DNA of 64,000 nucleotides from assembly GCF_016908375.1 (NCBI RefSeq), contig NZ_JAFBDS010000009.1:1-64000 (forward strand), given 5' to 3'. Each line of letters opens with the position of its first letter. Positions within the stretch are counted from its first letter, which is position 1. Under the pieces are notes generated by a model. It ran no database searches and was not told the origin of the DNA. It saw nothing but the letters and a program-made list of their open reading frames with translations. Source of the stretch: Amphibacillus cookii (GTDB lineage Bacteria; Bacillota; Bacilli; Bacillales; Amphibacillaceae). The position numbers were made by a program, and so were the translations under genes. Positions 54,733-63,857 of this stretch are shown piece by piece.

Positions 54733-56160
54733 ATGGCGAAAAATTATGACCTAGTCATATTGGGTGGTGGTATGGGAGGCTATGTGTCTGCTATTAGAGC
54801 CTCGCAACTCGGCCTTACTGTTGCACTTGTCGAAGCAGATTTATTAGGAGGTACATGCCTGCACCGTGGTTGTATCCCAACAAAATCATTATTAAAAAGT
54901 GCTGCTATTTATCAGACTGTAAAGAACAGTTCTTTATTTGGAATTGAAGTAAATCAAGCGCTGATAAATTTTAGTGAAGTACAAGGACGAAAATTAACAG
55001 TTGTTGATCAGCTTCATAAAGGTGTTAAACAGTTAATTAAAAAAAATAAAATTGATGTTTTTGATGGATTTGGACGGTTACTTGGTCCTTCTATTTTTTC
55101 TCCCATGTCTGGGACTGTTTCTGTCGAATATAAAGATGATCGAGAAAACGAGATGTTGATTGGGAAAAATGTCATAGTTGCTACAGGTACAAAAGCGCGT
55201 CAAATAGAAAGTATGCCATTTGACGGAAAGTTTGTTCTTTCTTCTGACCAAGCACTTACTCTTGAAGAATTACCTGAGTCAATGCTGATTGTTGGTGGTG
55301 GTGTGATTGGTATTGAGTGGGCTTCAATGTTAAGTGATTTTGGTGTAAAAGTAACTGTCATTGAGGCAGATCAGCACATATTGCCTAGTTTTGACAAAGA
55401 TATATCGAGAGTAATGAAAAAGGAACTTGCTAAAAAGGGTGTGGATATATTAACTGAAGCAAATATTGAAGGGTATGAAGTGATTGATCAAACACATGTT
55501 AAATTAAACTTGACGTTACAAGACAATGAAGCTAAACAAGTTACAGCTGATTCTGTGCTTGTATCAATAGGCCGTCAAGCGTTTACTAACGATTTAGGAC
55601 TAGAGAATACCTCAATTGAATTAGACGACCATGGTTTTATTAAGGTTAACCAATATTACCAGACCAAAGAGTCACATATTTATGCAGTTGGCGATTGCAT
55701 CGGAGGTGCTCAACTTGCACATGTTGCTGCGCATGAAGGTAAGCTAGCTGTTGAACATATTGCGAATACACATGAAAAATTGCCACAAGAAAATTTTGTG
55801 ATAAGTTGTGTATATAGTCAGCCTGAAATAGCGACAGTTGGTTTAACAGAGCAAGAGGCTAAAAGGGAAGGCAAAGATGTACAAGTAGCTAAAATGCCTT
55901 TTTCTGCGATTGGAAAAGCCGTTATTGAAGGGCATACGACTGGTTTTGTAAAAATCATATCAGATCGAGAAACAGAAGATATTATTGGGATTCATATGAT
56001 GGGAAGCCATGTAACAGATTTAATATCTGAAGCCGGATTAGCTATGGTGTTAAATGCTACAGCTGAGGAAATAGGACAAACGATTCATCCTCATCCCTCT
56101 CTTAGCGAGGCTATTCAAGAAACAGCGTTAGCTATCCATGCAAAACAAATCCACGGATAA
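54733..56160 (+). CDS. lpdV: Dihydrolipoamide dehydrogenase (E3) of the branched-chain 2-oxoacid complex
   Basis: 475 residues. FAD-binding GGGMGGYVSAIRASQLG, redox disulfide GGTCLHRGCIPTKSLL, NAD-binding VGGGVIGIEWASML, and C-terminal catalytic HPHPSLSEAIQE. It re-oxidises the lipoyl groups of BkdB. First gene of lpdV-bkdAA-bkdAB-bkdB. The ptb, bcd, buk and bkdR genes that precede lpdV in B. subtilis are absent, and no SigL-type promoter is evident. Confidence 0.94.
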   Translation: MAKNYDLVILGGGMGGYVSAIRASQLGLTVALVEADLLGGTCLHRGCIPTKSLLKSAAIYQTVKNSSLFGIEVNQALINFSEVQGRKLTVVDQLHKGVKQLIKKNKIDVFDGFGRLLGPSIFSPMSGTVSVEYKDDRENEMLIGKNVIVATGTKARQIESMPFDGKFVLSSDQALTLEELPESMLIVGGGVIGIEWASMLSDFGVKVTVIEADQHILPSFDKDISRVMKKELAKKGVDILTEANIEGYEVIDQTHVKLNLTLQDNEAKQVTADSVLVSIGRQAFTNDLGLENTSIELDDHGFIKVNQYYQTKESHIYAVGDCIGGAQLAHVAAHEGKLAVEHIANTHEKLPQENFVISCVYSQPEIATVGLTEQEAKREGKDVQVAKMPFSAIGKAVIEGHTTGFVKIISDRETEDIIGIHMMGSHVTDLISEAGLAMVLNATAEEIGQTIHPHPSLSEAIQETALAIHAKQIHG

Positions 56161-56178
56161 ATTGAAAGGAGAATGATG

Positions 56179-57162
56179 ATGTCTAAACATACTGAACTGG
56201 GTCTTTCGGAAGAAGAAGTACTTGAGATGTATCGTATTATGTTAACAGCAAGACGTGTAGATGAACGGATGTGGTTGTTAAACCGAGCCGGGAAAATTCC
56301 TTTTGTCGTTTCTTGCCAAGGTCAAGAAGTTCAACAAGTTGCAGCTTCTTTTGCATTAAACCGCGAGAAAGATTATTCTGCACCATATTATCGTGATGTT
56401 GGTGTGGTACTTGCTTTAGGTATGTCAATTAAAGAGCTAATGTTACAAGCATTTGCTAAAGCAGAAGATCCCAATTCTGGAGGACGCCAAATGCCTGGCC
56501 ACTTTGGGTCAAGAAAATTAAGGATGTTAACGGGATCATCACCTGTTACTACACAAGTTCCTCATGCTGTTGGGATAGGTTTAGCTTGTCAGATGAATAA
56601 TGACGATGCCATTGCTTTTGTCACTTTAGGTGAAGGCTCTTCTAATCAAGGTGATTTTCATGAAGGGGCTAACTTTGCGGCTGTTCACAAATTACCGGTT
56701 ATCATTATGGTTGAAAATAATCAATATGCTATTTCAGTTGCTCTTAACGAACAGGTAGCTTGTGAAAAGATATCTGATCGTGCCATTGGTTATGGTATGC
56801 ACGGTGAAACGGTCGATGGTAATGATCCATTTGCTGTTTATAAAGCAGTTAAACAAGCAGCAGATCGGGCAAGAGAAGGAACGGGCCCGTCCCTGATCGA
56901 AGCCGTAAGTTATCGTTTGACACCACACTCGAGCGATGATGATGATCGAACATATCGTTCTGAACAAGAAGTTAAGCAGGCGAAAGAAAATGATGGATTA
57001 ATTTCATTTAGGGAATATTTGATAGCTCACAATATCTTAACAGAAGAAAATGAAAGAGAGATGGAGCAAACGATTAAATCATTGATTGATGAAGCGACAG
57101 ATTATGCTGACGCTGCGCCCTATGCATCACCTGATACATTATTAGATGGTGTATATCAGTAA
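56179..57162 (+). CDS. bkdAA: Branched-chain 2-oxoacid dehydrogenase E1 alpha
   Basis: 327 residues from ATG 56179 (AAAGGAG 8 bases upstream; two earlier ATGs at 56173 and 56176 are closer to it). Thiamine diphosphate motif GEGSSNQGDFHEGANFAAVHKLP near 155-177, and YRLTPHSSDDDD loop near 245. Sequence is very close to B. subtilis BkdAA. It decarboxylates 2-oxoisovalerate and related acids, giving acyl-CoA primers for branched fatty acids. Confidence 0.95.
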   Translation: MSKHTELGLSEEEVLEMYRIMLTARRVDERMWLLNRAGKIPFVVSCQGQEVQQVAASFALNREKDYSAPYYRDVGVVLALGMSIKELMLQAFAKAEDPNSGGRQMPGHFGSRKLRMLTGSSPVTTQVPHAVGIGLACQMNNDDAIAFVTLGEGSSNQGDFHEGANFAAVHKLPVIIMVENNQYAISVALNEQVACEKISDRAIGYGMHGETVDGNDPFAVYKAVKQAADRAREGTGPSLIEAVSYRLTPHSSDDDDRTYRSEQEVKQAKENDGLISFREYLIAHNILTEENEREMEQTIKSLIDEATDYADAAPYASPDTLLDGVYQ

Positions 57163-57179
57163 GAAAAGGAGGATTATAA

Positions 57180-58166
57180 ATGCCAGTTGTATCTTATATA
57201 GAGGCAATCAAAACAGCCATGGAAGAAGAGATGGAACGTGACGAACGTGTGTTTATCTTAGGAGAAGATGTGGGTAAACGAGGTGGAGTTTTTCGAGCTA
57301 CAGAAGGCTTATATGAACGATTTGGAGCGAAACGTGTGATTGATACACCGTTGGCGGAGTCGGCTATTGCTGGAGTAGGGATAGGTGCTGCTATGTATGG
57401 TATGATTCCTATTGCTGAAATGCAATTTGCAGATTTTATTTTGCCAGCTGTCAACCAAATTATTTCAGAAGCAGCAAAAATAAGATATCGCTCAAATAAT
57501 GATTGGACATGTCCGATTACGATTAGAGCTCCTTATGGTGGTGGCGTGCATGGGGCACTCTATCATTCCCAGTCCATAGAAGCTATCTTTGCAAATCAAC
57601 CAGGTTTAAAAATTGTGATGCCTTCAAGTCCTCGCGACGCCAAAGGCTTACTAAAAGCTGCAATACGAGATCCAGATCCTGTCTTATATTTTGAACATAA
57701 AAAGGCGTATCGCCTACTTAAAGAAGAAATTGACAACAATGAAGAAGTAATTGAAATAGGAAAAGCAAACCTCCTACAAGAGGGAGCAGATATAACGGTA
57801 ATTACTTATGGACTTTGTGTGCATTATGCTAAAGAAGCAGCTAAAGAGTTAGCTGCAGAACAAGGGATAGAAGTAAACCTACTCGATTTAAGAACGATTT
57901 ATCCGCTTGACCAAGAAGCGATTATCAATGCTGTTAATAAAACAGGAAAAGTATTATTAATAACCGAAGACAATAAAGAAGGTAGTATAATCAGTGAAGT
58001 GTCAGCGATTATTGGTGAACATTGTTTGTTTGAACTCGATGCCCCGATTAAGCGCCTAGCTGGACCTAATGTACCTGCGATGCCTTATGCACCCACATTA
58101 GAAAAAGCGTTTATGGTTAATCAAGATCAAATAAAACAAGCAATGTTAGATTTAGCATTATTTTAA
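57180..58166 (+). CDS. bkdAB: Branched-chain 2-oxoacid dehydrogenase E1 beta
   Basis: 328 residues, transketolase-like beta subunit. Motifs GEDVGKRGGVFRATEGL, DTPLAESAIAGVGIG, and RAPYGGGVHGALYHSQSIEA. Forms the heterotetramer with BkdAA. 17 bases after bkdAA with an AAAGGAGG site. Confidence 0.96.
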   Translation: MPVVSYIEAIKTAMEEEMERDERVFILGEDVGKRGGVFRATEGLYERFGAKRVIDTPLAESAIAGVGIGAAMYGMIPIAEMQFADFILPAVNQIISEAAKIRYRSNNDWTCPITIRAPYGGGVHGALYHSQSIEAIFANQPGLKIVMPSSPRDAKGLLKAAIRDPDPVLYFEHKKAYRLLKEEIDNNEEVIEIGKANLLQEGADITVITYGLCVHYAKEAAKELAAEQGIEVNLLDLRTIYPLDQEAIINAVNKTGKVLLITEDNKEGSIISEVSAIIGEHCLFELDAPIKRLAGPNVPAMPYAPTLEKAFMVNQDQIKQAMLDLALF

Positions 58167-58185
58167 TTGCTTGGGAGGGAATAAG

Positions 58186-59412
58186 ATGACCGTTAAAACA
58201 ATAACGATGCCACAGCTTGGTGAAAGTGTTACTGAAGGGACCATTAGTCAATGGTTAGTACAAGTAGGTGATGTAATTGAGAAGTATCAACCACTGGTAG
58301 AAGTGATGACTGATAAAGTCAATGCAGAAGTCCCAGCTAGCTTTAGTGGAAAAATTACCAAACTTTTAGTAGAAGAAGAAACAACTATTGATGTCGGTAC
58401 ACCTTTGTGTGAAATAGAAGTTGAGTCAATGGAATCAACCGGGTCCAATCATCCGGAAATGGAGCATAATCACGAAGAAATAAGCTCTACTAAAGAGATA
58501 AACACGATGAAGAATCGATATTCGCCAGCTGTATTAAAATTGGCTTCAGAGCACCAAATTGATCTTGATTCTGTTCAAGGTACAGGAATGGGCGGACGTA
58601 TAACGCGTAAGGATATCAATAATCGCATTAACCAAACGAAACAAGAACAAAAGCCTGTTACAGAAACGCCATCATCAAATACTTTAACAATTGAAAGATC
58701 AACAAGTATATTAGCGGATAAAGAAATCCCTGTTACTGGTATGCGAAAGGCAATTGCAACAAATATGGTAAAGGCCACTTCAGAAATTCCGCACGCTTGG
58801 ATGATGATTGAAGTGGATGTAACGAATTTGGTCCGCTATCGAAACGAAGAGAAAGATCAATTTAAGCAAAGTGAGGGGTATAACCTATCTTATTTTGCCT
58901 TTTTCTTAAATGCAGTGGCTAAAGCTTTGAAAAAATTTCCTGAGTTAAATAGTTCTTGGGCGAATGATAAAATTATTCAGCATAAAGATATTAATTTATC
59001 TATCGCTGTGGGGAATGAAACAGAGCTCTTTGTGCCTGTTATTAGAAATGTTGATGAAAAAAGCATTAAAGGTATAGCGAAGGAGATACACGTTCTAGCT
59101 CAGAAAGCCAAGAGTGGTACCTTAACCCATCAGGACATGGCCGGGGGTACTTTTACCGTGAACAACACAGGGACATTTGGTTCTGTTCAGTCAATGGGTG
59201 TTATTAATTACCCACAAGCAGCTATCCTACAAGTTGAATCAATTGTAAAAAGACCAGTTATCATTGATGATATGTTTGCTGCACGGGATATGGTTAATTT
59301 ATGTTTATCGCTTGATCACCGGATACTCGATGGTGTTATTTGTGGTCAATTTATGTCGCACGTGAAAGCCATTTTAGAAAACATTTCAGGTAATACTACC
59401 CCTATTTACTAA
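58186..59412 (+). CDS. bkdB: Branched-chain 2-oxoacid dehydrogenase E2 (dihydrolipoyl acyltransferase)
   Basis: 408 residues from ATG 58186 (GGGAGGG 6 bases upstream). One lipoyl domain (1-78, lipoyl lysine in EVMTDKVNAEVP), a peripheral subunit-binding domain (about 110-145), and a C-terminal acyltransferase with catalytic SLDHRILDG. Its function needs lipoylation; the lipM gene usually near yqhL is not in this window. Confidence 0.95.
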   Translation: MTVKTITMPQLGESVTEGTISQWLVQVGDVIEKYQPLVEVMTDKVNAEVPASFSGKITKLLVEEETTIDVGTPLCEIEVESMESTGSNHPEMEHNHEEISSTKEINTMKNRYSPAVLKLASEHQIDLDSVQGTGMGGRITRKDINNRINQTKQEQKPVTETPSSNTLTIERSTSILADKEIPVTGMRKAIATNMVKATSEIPHAWMMIEVDVTNLVRYRNEEKDQFKQSEGYNLSYFAFFLNAVAKALKKFPELNSSWANDKIIQHKDINLSIAVGNETELFVPVIRNVDEKSIKGIAKEIHVLAQKAKSGTLTHQDMAGGTFTVNNTGTFGSVQSMGVINYPQAAILQVESIVKRPVIIDDMFAARDMVNLCLSLDHRILDGVICGQFMSHVKAILENISGNTTPIY

Positions 59413-59444
59413 ATTAAATTGGGATATGAAAAGTGATAAGTATT

Positions 59445-59482
59445 CCCCTAAATATGAGCTCGATCCTCATATTTAGGGGTTA
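59445..59482 (+). terminator. Terminator of the bkd operon
   Basis: 14-bp arms CCCCTAAATATGAG and CTCATATTTAGGGG, seven-base loop, weak T-run (TTAAAT). Confidence 0.8.
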
Positions 59483-59622
59483 AATGTTGAGAAGAGATTT
59501 TTGCCATTGCCATCCATCGATATAGCATTTACTAAATGACTCGCTGAATTTTACTTCGTTATGAAGTGAACAAAATGTGAACAAATTAACATATTAAATT
59601 CAAGAAAAAGCTTACAAAATAT

Positions 59623-59649
59623 TAAAAATAAGGGTAAATCATCCGATAT
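59623..59649 (+). promoter_or_regulatory. SigD-type promoter of the chemoreceptor gene
   Basis: TAAA at 59623-59626, exactly 15 bases, then TCCGATAT at 59642-59649 (consensus GCCGATAT). This is the known SigD motility/chemotaxis pattern, and the gene downstream is a chemoreceptor. Confidence 0.7.
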
Positions 59650-59709
59650 TACGATAGTCTGATTGTGATAAATTCACAATTTAATTCAAGCTATAAAAGG
59701 GTGATTTAA

Positions 59710-61752
59710 GTGAAAAGAAAAAGACAGAGAGAAGAAAAACGTGGAGGGATTAGACAGAAATTAGTTTTGTCATTTAGTATTATATCGATTATTCCAGTTT
59801 TACTGATAGGGAGTATTGTCTATCAATTGGCTGCTCATTCGCTTGAAGATGAAGTGGGTGAGAAGGTGGAAAATTTCGCTCAACTTCACATGGAGAAGTT
59901 AGATCGTTTTATGTATGAACGAACACGAGAAATAAAGAACATAACTAAATTAGAATCAGTAGAAGCTCTGCTATCTCATGATTATGATATTGAAGAAGAA
60001 TTGAACCATCAATTGATCACTTCTACATATTTTAAGTCGTTTTCCATTTTAGATGCTTCTGGTGCAGTAGTTAGTCAAACAACGAGTCAGCTATCAACTA
60101 ACTACTCTGTGGATCAACCTTGGTGGGAGCAAGCCATCGAGGAGGGGCAATCTTATTCTGATATTATCTACGACGCTTCCCTCGATGCTTATGTTATTAT
60201 GTTTTATGTTCCGATATATCAAGGAGAAACATACTTAGGTATGATAGAAGCAGCTTTTGATGTCGAATACATCTGGAATGATATCAATGCGATCACATCA
60301 GATCATAATATTGTAGAATTGGTAAATCGCGATGGTAATAAAATTGCTGATACGATTTCTTCAGCTAGTATTGATCAAGATAGCTCAGAAAATTCCGAAG
60401 AATTAGATCCCAATGGCAAGGTTTATCAACAAATTCATAAAGCCAATCCAGATCAATCGGGTATTATAAATAGCCAATCAAGTATAGGTGTGGATTCTAT
60501 TATAGGATACGCGACAAGTGCAGGTTATAGTGATTATCCGGGGAATGATTGGGTACTTCTAGTCAGTGAACCACGAGATATAATGCTTAATAGCATTAAA
60601 CAACTGAGAAACATCGTGGCGTTAATTGCTGTCGTGACGTTAATTATCGTTATTCTAAGCTCGATTCTTATTGCTAGTAATTTATCTAAGCCATTAATTA
60701 CATTGAAAAATAAAGCATTAAATGTAGCAGCAGGAAAGCTTAATGAGAAGATCGTGGTTAAAGGCAGTGGAGAAGTGAGACAATTAACTTTAGCCATGAA
60801 TAAAATGATAGAAAATCTCCATTCAACTTTAAAAGAAACAAAACAGGCATCAACGGATATCAGTAATCAAGGACTTCACTTAGATAAAGTAAGTAGCGAA
60901 TTACAAGTTGGAAGTGACCAAATGGCGTCAACGATGCAAGAGATTGCAACAGGAGCCGAAGATCAAGCAAATACATCAAGTGATATAGCCAAATCAAGTG
61001 AACAACTTGGTCAGCAGATACATTTAGTCGAAAAACAATCAAGTCTTCTGCAACGAATGGCAGGTGACGTTGATCAATTGTCTCATCAAGGTTCAGTGCA
61101 AATGAATCGGTCATTAGAGCAAATACATCAAGTCCATCAAGATGTTTTAAATTCTGTTACTAATATTAAAGCGCTAGAGCAGAGCACAGATAGTGTTGTA
61201 TCATTAACTGAAGTGATTCATCAAATCACCGAGCAAACGCATTTACTTGCATTAAATGCTGCGATTGAATCCGCTCGTGCCGGCGAAGCTGGAAAAGGAT
61301 TTAATGTTGTGGCTAATGAAATAAGAAAATTAGCTGAACAAGTGAGTCATTCCTCAGTTGATATTTCCAATGTTATTAATGGAATAAAAGAAGCGTCATC
61401 ACTATTAGTACAAACATTAAACCATACAGCCTCACAATCTCATGATAGCCTCGAACAAATTAAACAAACGAAGGAAAGTTTTGACGATATAAGAAAACAA
61501 ATGTTGGCAATGAATCAAACGATTGAAGCTGTTGCATCATCAATGACTCACATTGAGAAAAATAGTCAATCAATCCATAAAGGTATGCATCAAGTGGCGA
61601 GCATTTCAGAAGACAGTCTGGCCGGGATTGAAGAAACTGCTGCTTTTACCGAAGAACAAAAGGATCTGATGGATCAATTGAAAGCACAATCTGAATATTT
61701 CTTAACGCTGGCCGGGGAGTTAGATGTTATGGTTAAAAAGTTTCAATTGTAA
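59710..61752 (+). CDS. Methyl-accepting chemotaxis protein
   Basis: 680 residues. Basic N-terminus, first membrane helix (about 18-40), extracellular dCache-type sensor (45-290, with the aromatic pattern [20 protein letters not shown]), second helix (298-322), HAMP domain, and signalling coiled coil. The kinase-control tip is [19 protein letters not shown] followed by [17 protein letters not shown]. Ligand unknown; Cache domains often bind small metabolites. Start GTG 59710 with AAAGGGTGAT upstream. Probably driven by SigD. Confidence 0.93.
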   Translation: MKRKRQREEKRGGIRQKLVLSFSIISIIPVLLIGSIVYQLAAHSLEDEVGEKVENFAQLHMEKLDRFMYERTREIKNITKLESVEALLSHDYDIEEELNHQLITSTYFKSFSILDASGAVVSQTTSQLSTNYSVDQPWWEQAIEEGQSYSDIIYDASLDAYVIMFYVPIYQGETYLGMIEAAFDVEYIWNDINAITSDHNIVELVNRDGNKIADTISSASIDQDSSENSEELDPNGKVYQQIHKANPDQSGIINSQSSIGVDSIIGYATSAGYSDYPGNDWVLLVSEPRDIMLNSIKQLRNIVALIAVVTLIIVILSSILIASNLSKPLITLKNKALNVAAGKLNEKIVVKGSGEVRQLTLAMNKMIENLHSTLKETKQASTDISNQGLHLDKVSSELQVGSDQMASTMQEIATGAEDQANTSSDIAKSSEQLGQQIHLVEKQSSLLQRMAGDVDQLSHQGSVQMNRSLEQIHQVHQDVLNSVTNIKALEQSTDSVVSLTEVIHQITEQTHLLALNAAIESARAGEAGKGFNVVANEIRKLAEQVSHSSVDISNVINGIKEASSLLVQTLNHTASQSHDSLEQIKQTKESFDDIRKQMLAMNQTIEAVASSMTHIEKNSQSIHKGMHQVASISEDSLAGIEETAAFTEEQKDLMDQLKAQSEYFLTLAGELDVMVKKFQL

Positions 61753-61755
61753 CAG

Positions 61756-61794
61756 AAAATAAGCAGCTGTATTTTTAGTATAACTGCTTATTTT
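61756..61794 (+). terminator. Bidirectional terminator between convergent genes
   Basis: Perfect 11-bp arms AAAATAAGCAG (61756-61766) and CTGCTTATTTT (61784-61794); A-run and T-run on the two sides serve both strands. Confidence 0.85.
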
Positions 61795-61795
61795 C

Positions 61796-62137
61796 CTATG
61801 AACTTTGCTTTTCATCAGGTGAGTAGGTTTGTTTATTGATTGATAATAATGCTTCTAAAAAGCTGTCATACCCTCTTTTGGTAAGATGATTGTCTTCAAT
61901 TTTTTCACATGTCCAAACAGGTGTAAATGGTAATAAAGATTGTTGCTCTAATTTTAGATAACGCAAATAAATTCTAAAAGTGGTTTGCTTGTGTTTTATT
62001 TCATAGCCAAGGTGTAATATTTCATTTTCAATATTTTTTTCATAAATGGTTAAATGTTCGATTTGGTGTTGTTGCTGAATTTGTTTAAGGTTATTAGCTA
62101 AATGACGATACACATCAGCATAATATAACTGTTGCAA
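61796..62137 (-). CDS. Uncharacterised 113-residue protein
   Basis: Small soluble protein, start TTG 62137 with a strong AGGAGG site on the minus strand. Helical N-terminal region rich in glutamine (LKQIQQQHQIEHL), then beta-like strands and a segment KRGYDSFLEALLSINK at the C-terminus. I do not recognise a family. It is divergent from the YqjA-like gene and convergent with the chemoreceptor. Confidence 0.7.
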   Translation of the reverse strand: MQQLYYADVYRHLANNLKQIQQQHQIEHLTIYEKNIENEILHLGYEIKHKQTTFRIYLRYLKLEQQSLLPFTPVWTCEKIEDNHLTKRGYDSFLEALLSINKQTYSPDEKQSS

Positions 62138-62233
62138 GTTTATTCCTCCTATCGTTTAAATTGTTGTATAGTTTTATCATCACCGTTAATATGTAAATAT
62201 ATACATTGCTCAAGTAAGTTAATTAGGAAAGGA

Positions 62234-63193
62234 ATGAAAGTATTGAAAATTGGTTATCGTACATTAAAAACAGCTATTGCAGCTCCTATGGCAGTTTTAA
62301 TTGCTGAATGGTTACAACTTGATCATTATGGCTCAGCTGGTATTATTGCTGTATTATGTATTCAGCCTACACGGAAACAATCTTTTTTAACAGCATGGCA
62401 TCGAATTGCAGCTGGTTTATTATCTATTGTATTTGCTTATCTTATTTTTGAATTTATCGGCTATCATCCAATTACTATTGGTTTATTGCTCTTATTATTT
62501 ATTCCAGTAACCAATGCATTACATATAGCTCCAGGTATTGTGACGAGTCTTGTTATCTTATTTCATTTTTACGGTGATCGGGCTGTTACTTGGCCGCTGA
62601 TTATCAATGAAGTAGCGATCATGCTTATTGGAATTGGTTCAGCGTTAATTTTAAACTTATACATGCCTAGCTTAGACGTAAAACTAATGAAAGTTAAAAG
62701 GGAAGTAGAAGCAAATTATCAGCTGTTATTTCGTGATATCTCTGCTTATTTAAAGGGAGAAAAACAGGCGTTAACAGATGACCTTATTGCAAATACAAAA
62801 AAACATCTCATCGCAGCTAATGAATTAGTTCAGCGCGATATAGAGAATACATTTAGCCAAAACGCTTATCGACAACAGCGTTATTTCTCGATGAGAGAGG
62901 TACAACTGGATTCGCTCGAACGCATGTTGTCAATTATTAAACCATTAGATGTTACGGTAGAACAATCACATAAAATAGCGGATTTATTTGAAGATTTGGC
63001 TGATGCGATCTATCCAGACAATGCTGTAAATTACCACCTACAGCAAATTAAGAAAATGCGCAACTATTTTGAACAAGACCAATTGCCGCAAACAAGGAAA
63101 GAATTTGAAGTGAGAGCTAATCTGTTTCAATTATTATTCGAGGTTGAACATTATTTGCTGATTAAGAATCGAGCATTAACGGATTTAAAATGA
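62234..63193 (+). CDS. YqjA-like membrane protein (aromatic acid exporter/DUF939 family)
   Basis: 319 residues from ATG 62234. About five membrane helices in residues 15-150, followed by a cytoplasmic helical domain (155-319), the ArAE_1 / ArAE_1_C layout. N-terminal KIGYRTLKTAIAAPMAVLIA is typical. A TTG at 62243 is a competing start with better spacing to AAAGGA. Homologues are called aromatic acid exporters, but the substrate is unknown. yqjA also follows the bkd region in B. subtilis. Confidence 0.85.
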   Translation: MKVLKIGYRTLKTAIAAPMAVLIAEWLQLDHYGSAGIIAVLCIQPTRKQSFLTAWHRIAAGLLSIVFAYLIFEFIGYHPITIGLLLLLFIPVTNALHIAPGIVTSLVILFHFYGDRAVTWPLIINEVAIMLIGIGSALILNLYMPSLDVKLMKVKREVEANYQLLFRDISAYLKGEKQALTDDLIANTKKHLIAANELVQRDIENTFSQNAYRQQRYFSMREVQLDSLERMLSIIKPLDVTVEQSHKIADLFEDLADAIYPDNAVNYHLQQIKKMRNYFEQDQLPQTRKEFEVRANLFQLLFEVEHYLLIKNRALTDLK

Positions 63194-63242
63194 GTGAAGT
63201 GTCCAGGCACGAGCAAAATATCTTATCCTGCTTTAATTAAAA

Positions 63243-63544
63243 GAGGTTGGAACATAACAAAAATATGCTCTCCAAATACGAATGATGTTAGAATGTGTAG
63301 GTTAATCACATACCCGCAGAGGAAATATACTCCCTTTCTGCGGGCACGGCTTCAGCTAATTCAGTAAAGCCAAAAGCGCTTTACTGAATGGATCTTCAGC
63401 TCGTGCTGTTCCCGCTAGAGTGTCGCATATTTCCTCTGCTATTTGGTATCATTCGTTTTAATATAATAAAGACGAATCATCCATTCACTAAACAAACGGA
63501 TCATTCGTAATTGATCTTATGTCTTTTACTTTTGACCCAACCTC
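63243..63544 (+). repeat. Repeat II copy with inverted ends
   Basis: About 300 bp bounded by GAGGTTGG (63243-63250) and CCAACCTC (63537-63544). The interior contains a large imperfect palindrome (TTCAGTAAAGC / GCTTTACTGAA near 63358-63388). TGGATCTTCAGCTC at 63389-63402 is the exact reverse complement of 13458-13471. It occupies most of the gap after the YqjA-like gene. No coding potential seen. Confidence 0.75.
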
Positions 63545-63572
63545 AATTTTCTTATGTTTGATAGAACAATTA

Positions 63573-63621
63573 AAAATGGTCTCCCAAATCGATTAATTAA
63601 TCGTTTACGGGAGACCATTTT
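63573..63621 (+). terminator. Bidirectional terminator
   Basis: 13-bp arms AAAATGGTCTCCC (63573-63585) and GGGAGACCATTTT (63609-63621). The loop contains the palindrome CGATTAATTAATCG. Confidence 0.85.
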
Positions 63622-63630
63622 AGTTTAAAC

Positions 63631-63857
63631 TTTATCACAGATAACGGGCGCTAATGTTCGGATTCACTCAACTAACTAAACCATCAGTGGGTGGGTAAGA
63701 TCGTAGACTGAAACCGCCCACGTCCTTAAGAAGGATTACAGACTAAGGCCGCCACGTCCTGTGGCAACGTCTGCATAACCTACATCCTGTAGGCCCACGT
63801 CTGCATGACCTACATCCTGTAGGCCTCCGCCCGCTGATTGAAGGTTCGTTTTATAAA
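63631..63857 (+). repeat. Repeat I copy H (head hairpin deleted)
   Basis: Begins TTTATCACAGATAAC and jumps directly into GGGCGCTAATG, so the left arm and loop of the head hairpin are missing. One TTAAGAAGGA module, one GCCAC-TGTGGC module and two CCTACA modules. The tail end TTCGTTTTATAA supplies the stop of the minus-strand gene that follows. Confidence 0.88.
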
